From a virus: a DNA stretch of 35,885 bases. Below, piece by piece: positions 7,507 through 17,583 of the stretch (the stretch's first letter is position 1; every line of letters starts with the position of its first letter). Below the pieces are notes generated by a model that was not told the DNA's origin, searched no databases, and saw only the letters and a program-made list of their open reading frames with translations. The DNA lies in IMG/VR virus record IMGVR_UViG_3300032738_000022, positions 1 to 35,885 of that record. One strand, 5' to 3'. A program made the position numbers and the translations under genes.

Positions 7507-10500
7507 TCATCTTATCATTACTGGATTTAGATACTGCTTCTCTATCTGCTTATAGGTTTCTTTTGCTTGAGTGGATAGTAGAGTGTCCGTACTACCAAAG
7601 AAGTAAGCCCAAGCATCAGTAGTAGGGTCAAGTAGTCTATATCTTTGTCTAGCTTCTCTAAGGGTGCTAGTGAAGTGGCTGATGAGTTTCCTGCCTTCAG
7701 GTCCAGGAGTTGCTCTTATCTCATCACGCTCAGTTCCTCTAGCTACTTCATATCTTCTGATAAGCTCTTGCTGTTCTGGAGTATACTGCTCTAGGACTAC
7801 ATTTCTTATTAGTCTATATGGTCTTAGATACTCTCGGCTAGTCTGCCAATAGAGCTTCTCCATAGGAGTCCAGTCATACTGGATTCTATCCTCAAAGCGC
7901 TGACGGAACTCTCCTTGCATAGATTCTAGTAGAGCATCTATCTTAGCAAAGTAGACATTAAAGTCATAGGCATAGCGGTCATTATCCCAGTCCCACTTGT
8001 ATTCTGGTTTTATTTCATAGTAGTAGTGGAGGAGCTCTTGGTCTGGACTTTGAGTAGGAGCAGGAATACCACGTTCTTTGTATCTTGCTTCTCGTTGTTC
8101 TAGAGTCTTAGGCACATCAGGATAGTCTCTCTTGCCCATCTCCATAGATGCAGCACTAGCATGGTCTAAGACTTCTCCTCTACCATTCACCCACTGGTCA
8201 GGACCTATCTCACCAGATACCCACTGGCGAGTTAGCTCAGTTATAGCAGGCTGTACTAAGTTGCCCTGCTCGTCAAAGATACCAGTATGGCGAGCATCAT
8301 CATATAGCTGCTCTACCTTTTCATAGTAGTCTCTGACCTGCACATCCTCCTTCTGCCAAGTGGAAGGATAGAGAGGAGTTGTTACACCTTGCCAGCGTCT
8401 GTATGCTTCCTGCTCATAGATAATCTTCTGCTGGAGGGAGTCTAGCTTGTAGAAGTCGGAGAACCTCTTACCAGTCGCAGGATAGCGCCTCTGGATAGTC
8501 TCCTGCACATCTACAGGTACTCCAGTTAGTTCAGCTATAAGCTCCTTGAAGTCCTTCTGTATCTGAGTATATTCTTGAGGGCGTAGGCGGAATAGACCAG
8601 TCTGCTCAAAGAGGATACCTTTGAGACCAGTAGCCTTAGCTTCTGCCCTTAGCCAGAGCTTCTCCTCCTCTTCAGTCAGCTTAGTGCCTTGAGACTTCTT
8701 CCTCCATATTTCATCTGCATCATAGCCTTGCTCTGCTAGAGTCAGCATGGTTAGGTAGTCCCTGAATCTGTCTGGGAAGATTCGGTCTATTATCTTGCCT
8801 GCCTGCTCTGGTGCTATTGCTCTAGCAGCATTGAGAGGAGTCTTTATCCAGGCAGGAGCTAGTTCACCAAACTCAGGCTTATTCTGGAAGGCACCAAAGA
8901 GTACTATAGGAGCCATAACGTGTATGCCTGGGTAGAAGCCTAGTCTGCTGATGTAGTCTATAATCTCCATACCAGGGAAGGCATCATAGTATTCAGGAAA
9001 GTCTCTAAGGTATAGTCGTCTGAAGCCTCCCATGAAGACTGTGCCTCGGAGTGGGTTGAACTGGATGTCAGTACCAGGCACAGGGACGTAGCCTTGGTCT
9101 GAGTAGTCCATATATCTGCCTACACCAGTTCCTACACCAGGAGTCTTGAGCATCTGGCGAGGTAGCCAGAACCATCTCTGCCACTCATACTGCCAGAAGG
9201 GGAATATCATTCTCATAGCAGCATCTACAGAGTTGGCGTTAGAGTAGTCAGTGAAGTCCATTTCGTATTGAGTACGAGTCTTCATCATGGCAGATTCTTT
9301 CTTAGCAAACCATTCATCAGTCCCCATCCCAGAAGGAGGCGGTAATCCTACATCCTCATAACCCAGTGCTAGACCTAACTGACGTTGATTAGGCGCATCA
9401 AGAACCTTACTTAGTGCAACGCTATTTTTAGCAACCACAAGAGTCCCATCACTCTGCCTTCCTGTAACTAGTCTGCTCCTACTTGCGAAATCTATTATCT
9501 CCTGCTCAGGAAGAAAGTGAGAATCTGCTAGATAAGCAGGCTTATCCTTTAGAACCTGCCTCATCTCCCACACCTCTGCTTTATACAATACCCCTTCATC
9601 AAACTTCTTGGTACGAGCCATCTCATCAAGCTGCTTTCTGTATGGTGAGCGTAAATGATAAATGTTCTTAGTACCCCATTCAGGAACTATTCCCATTCCT
9701 TCAGGAGCCTCGACAGCAGGTCTAGCCTGATATATTGGCGTCTGTTCTAGGTCATCTGCCAGCTTATTCACATAGCCCTTATACTTTACATAGTCATTCT
9801 CAGGAATCCTGCTAACTCCTTCTATCTTATGCAGCTCCTGCCTGACCTCCTCCAGCTGAGACATAGTTGGTGTCAGAGGCTCGTCTGCTATCATCTTAGG
9901 GTCAAAGCCTAGATTAGCGAACATCTGGTCATAGACATCTCCGATAGCCTCTTTACTGAATCCTATGTCCTCAGGGACTTTACCTACTCTACTGGCAGTC
10001 TTCTTAGATTTGCTATAGACCCAAGTTATGAACTGCCGCTTAGGTCTTATAGTAACCATAGCTCCAACTTTGGTAAGTGCCTTATTGAGGTCATCACCTG
10101 TTACTCCCAGCATATAGGCTACATGAGCAGGAGTTAGTCTATCCACTACCTCTGGTACTACATTGACAGTATCAGGAGTGACACCTAGGTCTACCATTAG
10201 GCGATTCTTGATGTCCTCTACAGCTTCAAATAAGTCTACTTCCTTAGTCCAGTAAGGTTCCCAGGCTTCATTAGAGCGTCTAGTCTCCAGGTGCTCCCAG
10301 AAGGCTTTATCTCGCTGACCTTTAGGAGTTTGCTCCATAGCCTCATTGATTATTCTGCGGTCAAGTTCACGAGTGGAGAGTGTATTTGCATGGCGAGTAC
10401 GAATAGCTTGAGAGAGATTATCTAGAGTAGACAGTTGCTCTGGCTTAAGTAGTTCTGTATCCTCTACAGCCTTCCTAATGCTCTTTAGTATCTCATCTAC

Positions 10501-13458
10501 ACTCTCATTGCTCTTACCTATAAACTCTCCCAGTACTTCATTGCTACCTTTATAGAAGTCCTCAGTCTCCTTTGGGCTTAGCTTCTGTGCTCTGGCACGA
10601 GTAATCTGCCTAACGTCAGATATGCGCTCACCAGTGGCCTCAGTCAAGTCAGATATGAAGCCCATAGTACGAAGTAGCTCATCTGAGTTCTCTGGAACAA
10701 ACTCAGCCAAGTCTACTACTAGTCTATCCAGCATATCAGCCTCATGAGTTAGGCTGGCTATATTGAACTCTCTGATAGAATCTCCTACAGCACCTATCCT
10801 AGTATCTATGCCTTCTTTGAACATCTTACCACTAAGGACTTCCTCCCTGATAGTTCGCTTGTGGATAGAGTATATATCAGTGCACTTGTCCATTACCTTG
10901 TTTATCTCATAGGCTGCTCTGCGTCTCTCTACTTCCAGCACTGGTACATCATGCTTCCTTATCATATCAGGTCCAACAGTAGCATCCTGCTCTAGTACTC
11001 TCCTAAGGTCATTCTTCTCCTTCTTGCTAAAGGATTCTATACCAGCTAGTAGACTGTCAGTATCATCAAAGACCTTAGCTATCTGAGCCATCTCATCAGG
11101 AGCTTCTTTCCATAGGAGCTGCTTGTACTTAGTGAGATAGTACCAGGCTCTCTGCTGAGTACCTATATCTCCGAACATATCATTCCAGTCCTGCCAAGAG
11201 CGGATAGGATAGTCCTTATCACCTATTTTGATAGTAACTCCTAGAGGACCTTTCTTAGTTACAAATGGAATCTTGCCTTTGCTGAAGACTAGTGTCTTGC
11301 CAGTCTTAGGGTCAGTGACAGCTATCTCCAATCTGCCTAGTCTGCCCTGGTGCTGAATGAAGTCGTAGGGTAGATTGCTAAGACCTTCTCCTATCCTGAT
11401 AACTTCATCTATAGGACTAGCTGCTCTGGGGTAGAATACTTCCCCAGCCCCAAGGAAGCTCCTCATAACATTCTCAGCTACATTGAAAGGACCATAATTA
11501 GTAAACAGTAGATATTGGTTAGCCATAGGAGCAGTGACCTGTCTATCAAACCAAGTTACAAGGCTATTGCGGATTATCTTGTCAGTGCTGCGAGTAATCC
11601 AGCTGGTAGCTCTGCCAGACTTAAGAACAAAGTCATAGACAGGACTAGCTATCTTCCTTAGTTGCAAGTCCTCAACATTGCGGAATACTGAGTCTAGGAT
11701 TTCCTTAGCAGTATCTCCTTTGACTATGTCAGTAGCGCCATCAATTATCTTTGTACGCTGCTTCTCTAGTTGAGTTGCTAGCTTACCTAGTACACTTTCA
11801 GTAGGCTCTGCACCAGCATGAGCTAGTATATCTGCTGCTGCCTCCTTTGCAGTCTGGGCTTTGTAGAAGAATCTATCCCAGTTGTAGTTGAAGTCCATAG
11901 CTAGTTGCTTAGTTACATCTACCTTCTTAACTCCAGCAGTAGTAAGTATGTCCTTAATCTGGTCGTCAGCAATAAAGTCATGGTCTATAAGGTAACGGCC
12001 TGTCCTGACTGCCCAGTTACCAGTCTCGTGAGGCATCTCAGCAGCCTGATTGATTGCCAGTTTGAAGGAGTCTACTACTTCAGATGCACTGAGGCTATCT
12101 ATGTTCTTACCAGTCACTCTGCGAAGGAAGGCTCTAGCATCCAAGAAGGATTGTCTAGCATAAGATAGAGCGTGCTGACCAGGAGTCTTAGGAATCATCT
12201 TGATGATACTTCTAACTCCTCGGAAAGGTAAGTCCCAGAGTTCTATCCAGCCTCGCTCAAGACCAGCAGAGAACTTACCTATGTAAGGCAGAGGTTTAGT
12301 TATCTTAGATAGTATGCCTAAGCCTATATAGGTAGTAGGGTCAAACATAGTCTCAATGAACATCTTTAGCCAAATGTTAGTATCCCAGTCCTGGTAGGCT
12401 AAGGAGGCTGCCTGCCAGCTGTTCTCTCCAAGGTCCTTATACTGGTTATATAGAGTCTCTAGCTGGGCTGCATCAGAGTCCTTCCTTATTCTTGGAAATG
12501 CCATGATAGCTAGAGCAGATAGAGGTCTAGGAAGCAGATTCCAGAACTTCTCTAGTAGCTCTAGGGACGCTAAGGCTGGCTGAGTGAACGTCATCTTGAG
12601 GAACTCTACTGGAGTTAACTCTGGAGCTTCTGCCTGTTCTACGCCAGAGCGTAGTAAGTCCATATAGGCTACTTGACACTTCCAGTCATTCACTAGGTCC
12701 TCAGATAGCTCATGGATGTCCTCTATTTGCTTCTGAGTTTCCTCATCAAACTGTAGGTCATTGAGGATGCTTCTCACATCTTCCGTACTCATGCCTTTAG
12801 GGAGCTCTGGAGCTCTAGGCTGGAAGGATTTGAGTAGTTCGTCTACAGTCAGATGATGCACTCCTCGGAGCTCTAGCTTAGGCTGCTGAAGGATAGCTTC
12901 TAGCAGTTGTGTTCTAGCTTCTTCAGGAGTGCCAACAAACTCTGGAGGCAGTTCAGGTGGTATTAGCACAGATGCCTTATTCCAGATGCCTTGTAGCCAC
13001 TGCTGGTCAGAGTCATCTATGAACTCATTAGGGAAGGCAGATACAACATCATCTATGCTACTGATACCACCCTGCCTATCCATTAGTACTATAGGTAGGC
13101 TCTGGAGTACCTGCTGTCTCCAGCTAACTTTAGTATAATCCATAGTAGCAGTTTCCAGCTCTGCTCTAGACTGCTGTAGCATCCTCTGATAATCAGCCTC
13201 TGGCATTAGACCACCAGTGGCAGGAGCAAAGAATCCAGCTGGAGGTCTAAATCCAGGTATTCCACTAATAGGATGTCTAATACCAAGCTGCTTGGCTTTC
13301 TCTAGTTCTCGGCTAGCTTCTGTCAGACGCTTCTGAGCCTGATAGCGACCTCTTGCCAGCTGAGTGGATTCTAGCTTAAAGCCAGGGAAGTACTCCTGTG
13401 GCTCTGGAGGAGGTGGAGGAACTACTGGCGGCTTCTTTTCTTCAGGTGGCATAGTCAT
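7507..13458 (-). CDS. Giant virion-associated protein, 1983 aa
   Basis: ATG with AGGAGTATAATATT upstream, one uninterrupted frame. It lies between portal and scaffold, where many phages encode a minor head or MuF-type protein, but it is several times longer. Residues about 8-25 are a poly-proline tract. Much of the chain is helical and charged. Two segments recall large 'polyvalent' phage proteins: near residue 370 a hydrophobic FDPTTYIGLGILSKITKPLP, and near residue 1415 MIFPFWQYEWQRWFWLPRQM, an aromatic 'FPF-W' signature. I see no clear lysozyme, protease or polymerase motif. Best guess: an internal virion protein injected with or guarding the DNA. A tape measure role is less likely because of position before the scaffold. 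It makes up about a sixth of the window. Confidence 0.65.
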   Translation of the reverse strand: MTMPPEEKKPPVVPPPPPEPQEYFPGFKLESTQLARGRYQAQKRLTEASRELEKAKQLGIRHPISGIPGFRPPAGFFAPATGGLMPEADYQRMLQQSRAELETATMDYTKVSWRQQVLQSLPIVLMDRQGGISSIDDVVSAFPNEFIDDSDQQWLQGIWNKASVLIPPELPPEFVGTPEEARTQLLEAILQQPKLELRGVHHLTVDELLKSFQPRAPELPKGMSTEDVRSILNDLQFDEETQKQIEDIHELSEDLVNDWKCQVAYMDLLRSGVEQAEAPELTPVEFLKMTFTQPALASLELLEKFWNLLPRPLSALAIMAFPRIRKDSDAAQLETLYNQYKDLGENSWQAASLAYQDWDTNIWLKMFIETMFDPTTYIGLGILSKITKPLPYIGKFSAGLERGWIELWDLPFRGVRSIIKMIPKTPGQHALSYARQSFLDARAFLRRVTGKNIDSLSASEVVDSFKLAINQAAEMPHETGNWAVRTGRYLIDHDFIADDQIKDILTTAGVKKVDVTKQLAMDFNYNWDRFFYKAQTAKEAAADILAHAGAEPTESVLGKLATQLEKQRTKIIDGATDIVKGDTAKEILDSVFRNVEDLQLRKIASPVYDFVLKSGRATSWITRSTDKIIRNSLVTWFDRQVTAPMANQYLLFTNYGPFNVAENVMRSFLGAGEVFYPRAASPIDEVIRIGEGLSNLPYDFIQHQGRLGRLEIAVTDPKTGKTLVFSKGKIPFVTKKGPLGVTIKIGDKDYPIRSWQDWNDMFGDIGTQQRAWYYLTKYKQLLWKEAPDEMAQIAKVFDDTDSLLAGIESFSKKEKNDLRRVLEQDATVGPDMIRKHDVPVLEVERRRAAYEINKVMDKCTDIYSIHKRTIREEVLSGKMFKEGIDTRIGAVGDSIREFNIASLTHEADMLDRLVVDLAEFVPENSDELLRTMGFISDLTEATGERISDVRQITRARAQKLSPKETEDFYKGSNEVLGEFIGKSNESVDEILKSIRKAVEDTELLKPEQLSTLDNLSQAIRTRHANTLSTRELDRRIINEAMEQTPKGQRDKAFWEHLETRRSNEAWEPYWTKEVDLFEAVEDIKNRLMVDLGVTPDTVNVVPEVVDRLTPAHVAYMLGVTGDDLNKALTKVGAMVTIRPKRQFITWVYSKSKKTASRVGKVPEDIGFSKEAIGDVYDQMFANLGFDPKMIADEPLTPTMSQLEEVRQELHKIEGVSRIPENDYVKYKGYVNKLADDLEQTPIYQARPAVEAPEGMGIVPEWGTKNIYHLRSPYRKQLDEMARTKKFDEGVLYKAEVWEMRQVLKDKPAYLADSHFLPEQEIIDFASRSRLVTGRQSDGTLVVAKNSVALSKVLDAPNQRQLGLALGYEDVGLPPPSGMGTDEWFAKKESAMMKTRTQYEMDFTDYSNANSVDAAMRMIFPFWQYEWQRWFWLPRQMLKTPGVGTGVGRYMDYSDQGYVPVPGTDIQFNPLRGTVFMGGFRRLYLRDFPEYYDAFPGMEIIDYISRLGFYPGIHVMAPIVLFGAFQNKPEFGELAPAWIKTPLNAARAIAPEQAGKIIDRIFPDRFRDYLTMLTLAEQGYDADEIWRKKSQGTKLTEEEEKLWLRAEAKATGLKGILFEQTGLFRLRPQEYTQIQKDFKELIAELTGVPVDVQETIQRRYPATGKRFSDFYKLDSLQQKIIYEQEAYRRWQGVTTPLYPSTWQKEDVQVRDYYEKVEQLYDDARHTGIFDEQGNLVQPAITELTRQWVSGEIGPDQWVNGRGEVLDHASAASMEMGKRDYPDVPKTLEQREARYKERGIPAPTQSPDQELLHYYYEIKPEYKWDWDNDRYAYDFNVYFAKIDALLESMQGEFRQRFEDRIQYDWTPMEKLYWQTSREYLRPYRLIRNVVLEQYTPEQQELIRRYEVARGTERDEIRATPGPEGRKLISHFTSTLREARQRYRLLDPTTDAWAYFFGSTDTLLSTQAKETYKQIEKQYLNPVMIR

Positions 13459-13462
13459 AATA

Positions 13463-15232
13463 TTATACTCCTGGGCCTAACTGTGGTACTGCTTCTGGTC
13501 TGCCTAATCCAGGTAGCTGCTCTGCTGCTTGTTGAGGTTGTCTAGCAGGCTGACCCATAGCAGAGAGCTGCGCTATTGCAGCATCAGCAGCTAGGCTGTA
13601 TAGTCTTGCTGTCTCAACATCGCCAATCTTCTCTAGGTAAGCTGCCTGCTCTCTATGATACTGTATGAGAGCTATTACTGCATTACTCATGTGAAGTTCA
13701 GCTTGGTCAGAGCGGATTCTAGCCCTCTCCCTCAGAGGGTCTTTGATGTCAGGGAAGAGCTTCTGCACTACGTAGGAGTAGCTGAGCTGGAACTCTGGGT
13801 CTAGCATCCTAGCTGTAGTTGCTCTCTGCACTAAGTCCCCGGGTATCTCTATCTCATATTCGGCAGTAGCTTTAGCATCTGGAGATAGGTCGGTAGGGTA
13901 CTTCCAGCCATAAGGCCTTACTCCCCTCTCCCTAATATCCTGCAGCCAGTCATTGTCCTCATCAGTATTGAGGTCAACAAAGGCCTGATGAAAAGGCTTC
14001 ATTACCTGATTAGCAGAGGCTGCTATCTGAGACATAACATAGGAGCTTATCTGCCCCTGTAAGTTGCCATACATACCCCAGTTAACTCCGCCTCGCTGCA
14101 TCATAGCTTCGAGGTCAAGTTGTGTGCTTCTTAGCTCTAGAGGTATAGGTGGAGTACCTATGAACTCTACATTATCCATAGGACCTCCACGGAAGATTGC
14201 TCCTCTGCGGAAGACATCTTCAGGGCGGACTATAGGCTTGCCACTAGCACTCCGCTCAAAGATTCTAGGCTGAGCAGTGTCTCTTAGCAGCTGTAGGCTA
14301 AAGCTCCACCACTTATTCCAGACACGGTAGATATGCTCATTAGTGGCTATGATGCTTTGACCTAGCTCCTGCTTCCACCTGTCAGCAATAGTAGTATCCT
14401 GAGTATGGAGCTTCAGAGTTGAAGAATACTTGTCAGCTATTACTCCTTCAGATAGGCTACCTATATCAGGCAGGCCTCCTACTGGTGCTACATAGATAGG
14501 AATCTTCTTGAAGCGAGTCTGCTCAAACTTTACCATCTGGTCATCTATGACTATAGCGTTCCAGACAACATGACTGAATGGGAAGGTGTCAGATACTTCT
14601 ATCCACCAGTAGTCATAGACTTTGACACCTCTGGCAGCACCCATAGACCACTGGCGAGCTATGCCTTCCTTTATCTCCCAGCCATTCTGCCTAGATATGT
14701 TTATGGCTCTCCGAGGAGTTACTTCAAAGATATGAGCTACCTCATCCAGTCCCCAATCTCCATCCCACATAGGGAAGACTTCTGTTGGAGACCAGACATC
14801 AAGGTAGCATCGGCTGCCATCATCAGATACTACTGAGAACTCTGCATACCAGCCAGTTGCTAGCATATAGCCTAGTCTAGTTCTATTGAGACTCTGTCTA
14901 GGTCCTCTCCGCCTGAAGCTATCAGCCACATCCTTCCAGGCTAGTTCATAGAAGCGATTGACTTCCGCATTAGCTACTGATTCTTCTATCTGAGTAACAT
15001 CAGTCTTTGCTATGCGATGAGGAATCTTGACATCTAGAAGATGGAGGGTGAGGTTATATAGTGACCGAGGATCGTTGCCTACGAAACTCTCCATTTTCTC
15101 TGTTTTAAGTTCGTCGACCATCTCAATCATTCTGTACCACTGTTTCATCTTGTCATTTCTTGGCTGCCAGAACTGTCTTAATGTATCGCAGCGAGTTTGT
15201 ACTTCTGATGCTGATTCTTTTATTCTAGGCAT
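13463..15232 (-). CDS. Portal protein
   Basis: 589 aa, ATG with GGGAGGCACATT upstream. It follows the large terminase and the small nuclease-like gene and precedes the giant virion protein, scaffold and capsid, the normal place for a portal. Features fitting portals: N-terminal helices (RCDTLRQFWQPRNDKMKQWY), a wing-like middle with WSPTEVFPMWDGDWGLDEVA, then IPIYVAPVGGLPDIGSLSEG, a clip/stem region near QISSYVMSQIAASANQVMKP, and a long C-terminal helical part ending in a Pro/Gln-rich tail. It should form the dodecameric DNA channel at one capsid vertex and dock the terminase. Size is within the range of portals (450-700 aa). Confidence 0.8.
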   Translation of the reverse strand: MPRIKESASEVQTRCDTLRQFWQPRNDKMKQWYRMIEMVDELKTEKMESFVGNDPRSLYNLTLHLLDVKIPHRIAKTDVTQIEESVANAEVNRFYELAWKDVADSFRRRGPRQSLNRTRLGYMLATGWYAEFSVVSDDGSRCYLDVWSPTEVFPMWDGDWGLDEVAHIFEVTPRRAINISRQNGWEIKEGIARQWSMGAARGVKVYDYWWIEVSDTFPFSHVVWNAIVIDDQMVKFEQTRFKKIPIYVAPVGGLPDIGSLSEGVIADKYSSTLKLHTQDTTIADRWKQELGQSIIATNEHIYRVWNKWWSFSLQLLRDTAQPRIFERSASGKPIVRPEDVFRRGAIFRGGPMDNVEFIGTPPIPLELRSTQLDLEAMMQRGGVNWGMYGNLQGQISSYVMSQIAASANQVMKPFHQAFVDLNTDEDNDWLQDIRERGVRPYGWKYPTDLSPDAKATAEYEIEIPGDLVQRATTARMLDPEFQLSYSYVVQKLFPDIKDPLRERARIRSDQAELHMSNAVIALIQYHREQAAYLEKIGDVETARLYSLAADAAIAQLSAMGQPARQPQQAAEQLPGLGRPEAVPQLGPGV

Positions 15233-15306
15233 AATGTGCCTCCCTCTAGGACACTGTAGTCAACGACAGGGGCATTGAAATTATATTTGTATAGTATCCT
15301 ATTCAT
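15220..15306 (-). CDS. Possible leader ORF before the portal gene, 28 aa
   Basis: A short ORF starting MNRILYKYNFNAPVV that overlaps the first 13 nt of the portal gene in another frame. A GGGAGG lies about 12 nt upstream of its ATG, farther than ideal. It occupies the 100-nt gap between the portal and the nuclease-like gene. It could be a translational leader for the portal, or a chance ORF. Confidence 0.25.
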   Translation of the reverse strand: MNRILYKYNFNAPVVDYSVLEGGTLCLE

Positions 15307-15335
15307 AACTAAATAAAACCTCCCCAATTTCGATT

Positions 15336-15656
15336 TCATTGCGTGTCATCACCTCTCAGATGACCACAATTTTGGCATATAATCATATCATCAGACCACC
15401 TATAAGGCTCAGATTCATTGTAAGGAAACACCCATACCTCAGTGAATATTTCAAGCAAAGCATTCAGCTTCCTTGTAACACTACCCCCGCACTCCAATGC
15501 AATCTTAGTGCCATTCTTTATACCTACCAAGTCTATAGCATAATAGCCCTTAGCAAGTAGCTTAGGTACCTTGGCCTCAACCAAAATACTATCATAACCA
15601 TTCTCCCTAAGCCAAGCTACTCCCATACCTATCTTATAAGTATGCTTATCAGACAC
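15336..15656 (-). CDS. Small PD-(D/E)XK-type nuclease-like protein
   Basis: 106 aa from a GTG at 15656 that overlaps the terminase stop (TAGTG) and follows GGGGGAG by 6 nt; a TTG 15 nt earlier is the alternative. The core, IDLVGIKNGTKIALECGG (D42, E55-C-G57), has the spacing of a restriction-endonuclease-like D...E-x-(K/G) centre as in competence- and nickase-type proteins, and is followed by an EVWVFPY strand. The last residues contain CQNC (94-97), half of a zinc site. The catalytic lysine of the standard motif is not obvious (G57 in its place, K63 nearby). It may be a mobile nuclease or help terminase; the assignment is from pattern only. Confidence 0.5.
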   Translation of the reverse strand: MSDKHTYKIGMGVAWLRENGYDSILVEAKVPKLLAKGYYAIDLVGIKNGTKIALECGGSVTRKLNALLEIFTEVWVFPYNESEPYRWSDDMIICQNCGHLRGDDTQ

Positions 15657-17326
15657 TAGAATCTCCCCCAACTTTCATCCCACCCAGCAGAACCAATGTA
15701 CCCTCTGTCTAGAGGCATTGCGTTTCTACATACTATGGCGATTGCTCCACAGTCGTGATGGTCGTCAGCTCCAACTACCGATATGCCTGTCCTCACTGAG
15801 CTATCTCTACGGATATTCTTACACTGGCTCCAGAAGCGTATATCATGGCAGGTGATGTACTCCATGTTCCTGCTCAGTTCAGTAATCATATAAGGCTTAG
15901 TACTGACATTAGTCTGCCAACCTACTGCTCTTATGACTTTACCATCCCTGGGGTCTTCACGGTAGTAGAGGCTAGGCCAATCTCTAAGATGACTTACTAT
16001 ATCCAGATTGTCCTCTGGTGCTATTACAGTGTTCTTATAGAACCTTGCAGCCTCTTTGCAGTATTCTGCCATCTCCCACTCATCATACCAGCCTGATAAA
16101 GTTGCACAGTGCTTCATCTCGGGAGGTATAACCTTTCCATCCTTCTCCTCATAACCTTCCTTAAAAGTCCAAATATGCCCTACTGATTCAGAGGTCTTGC
16201 CTTTGCCAGGGTCTATAGACATTAGATAACCTTTGCCTTCTTCAGGAGGATACCAGATTTCTAAGGTAGCAGCTAGGCCAGTTTTAGGATTTACTATATT
16301 CTGCTGGATAGAAGCAGGATAGCATCCTCTTAGCTTCTCTGATATAATGTCTATATTGTAGGCTATACCTCCAGCAGTCAGGAAGCAACTCTCATCATCC
16401 TCTGGGAACTCCTGCTCAAATATAAATATAGTTTCTCCAGTGCGCCTCATACTAGCCATCTCAGCTTTCTTGTATCTTCTCCACCTGACCCTGCCCATAG
16501 CCTCAGTATCATTAAGGCCAATACTTAATAGTATCTTAAGTAGATTAACCTCATCTGGCTGTAAGTTAGGTAGAGGCTCATGGTCATCTCCAGATAGGCA
16601 GAATGGGTCATCAGGGTACATCACATACTCAGGATGGATAAACCAAGGATAGAAGTGGTGGCTGTATACTGACTTAGATACTGATGTTCCTTCCTTGGAT
16701 GCTCTATACATCTCACAGAAAGGATTATCCTCACCATTAGCCGTACTGCCTATTCTAATCTTAGTTCCTACCTTTAGAGGTACTCTCTGGACTGCTGATG
16801 CGAATACTACCTCATGAGTACCAAAAGGCCAGAATCCATATTCATCTAAGAGTAGATTGTGTATAGTCTCACCACGACCTAGCATATAGCTTCTAGCAGA
16901 AAAGATATACATGACAGAGTAGAAGTTAGTATCCTTATTCTCCCAGCTAAGCTCTGTAGATGACTTGTGGTCTAGCTTAGCAATAGTAGATATTCGTCTT
17001 TGTAGGCTCTGATGATAGCGCTTGACCTTTAGGATTTGCCTTTGAGCAGAGAACTCATCATAAGAGATAATGACTGATACAGTTCCGTTGATAGTAATAT
17101 TATCAAGGTAGAAGTCTCCAAGTACAATAGAAGTAAATCCTACCTGCCCAGGTTTCACATAGATATCTCTGGGACCTGAGGATAGTATAATATCATCCTG
17201 AATAGGATTAGGAGCAAGTGGAACTACTTGCCTATCCTTGTTCTCTATCTCCAATAGTGTAGATAATGCTAGGCGTCTGTCAGAGAACAGAGTTCTCATA
17301 GTTTGTTCAATCGTGCCACTAACCAT
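15656..17326 (-). CDS. terL: Terminase large subunit
   Basis: 556 aa. The ATG overlaps the stop of the preceding gene (TAATG) with GAGGAG upstream. ATPase part: a degenerate Walker A around residues 57-66 (VKPGQVGFTS), Walker B LLLDE at 158-162, and a coupling motif IGSTANG at 192-198. Nuclease part (RNase H fold): D372 in YLMSIDPGKGK, E438 in TVIAPEDN, and a D521/D522-x-x-D525 cluster in GADDHHDCGA. A GWQTN...TKPYM segment lies just after E438 as in many large terminases. It cuts and pumps concatemeric DNA into the prohead through the portal. All key acidic residues are present, so it should be active. Confidence 0.92.
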   Translation of the reverse strand: MVSGTIEQTMRTLFSDRRLALSTLLEIENKDRQVVPLAPNPIQDDIILSSGPRDIYVKPGQVGFTSIVLGDFYLDNITINGTVSVIISYDEFSAQRQILKVKRYHQSLQRRISTIAKLDHKSSTELSWENKDTNFYSVMYIFSARSYMLGRGETIHNLLLDEYGFWPFGTHEVVFASAVQRVPLKVGTKIRIGSTANGEDNPFCEMYRASKEGTSVSKSVYSHHFYPWFIHPEYVMYPDDPFCLSGDDHEPLPNLQPDEVNLLKILLSIGLNDTEAMGRVRWRRYKKAEMASMRRTGETIFIFEQEFPEDDESCFLTAGGIAYNIDIISEKLRGCYPASIQQNIVNPKTGLAATLEIWYPPEEGKGYLMSIDPGKGKTSESVGHIWTFKEGYEEKDGKVIPPEMKHCATLSGWYDEWEMAEYCKEAARFYKNTVIAPEDNLDIVSHLRDWPSLYYREDPRDGKVIRAVGWQTNVSTKPYMITELSRNMEYITCHDIRFWSQCKNIRRDSSVRTGISVVGADDHHDCGAIAIVCRNAMPLDRGYIGSAGWDESWGRF

Positions 17327-17583
17327 TACTGCTCCTCACCACCAAAGTTATATGTATCTCCATCATCCATGAAGACTGTATCTGGTACAAACTCAATATA
17401 GATGGCTTCAGGGAAGAAGGCTAGAATCTCATTGATAATAGAGATGCTTAGCCTCTTCTCGTGCATTATCTGTACTACTGGATTAGTACCAGGTTGTAGC
17501 ACCCTCCGCATAGTATACTTGAGTTTCAGCTTCTTGAAGATTCTATCTAATTCTGGTGCTGCTGTAAGTTCACTCCAGCCCAC
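17326..17583 (-). CDS. Uncharacterised 85-aa protein before the large terminase
   Basis: GTG start at 17583, preceded by GGAGG at 7 nt; a TTG 18 nt upstream is possible but weaker. The gene overlaps the end of the HNH gene by 14 nt and its stop overlaps the terminase ATG, so the three may be translated together. The product is mixed alpha/beta with basic N-terminal half (DRIFKKLKLKYTMRRVLQPG) and acidic C-terminus (MDDGDTYNFGGEEQ). No family recognised. Its location suggests a DNA-packaging accessory role. Confidence 0.6.
   Translation of the reverse strand: MGWSELTAAPELDRIFKKLKLKYTMRRVLQPGTNPVVQIMHEKRLSISIINEILAFFPEAIYIEFVPDTVFMDDGDTYNFGGEEQ

Noticed and set aside
9483-9671. Antisense ORFs of 60-120 codons opposite the structural genes
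   Set aside because: They lack ribosome binding sites and follow the codon pattern of the overlapping gene; they are shadows of it.
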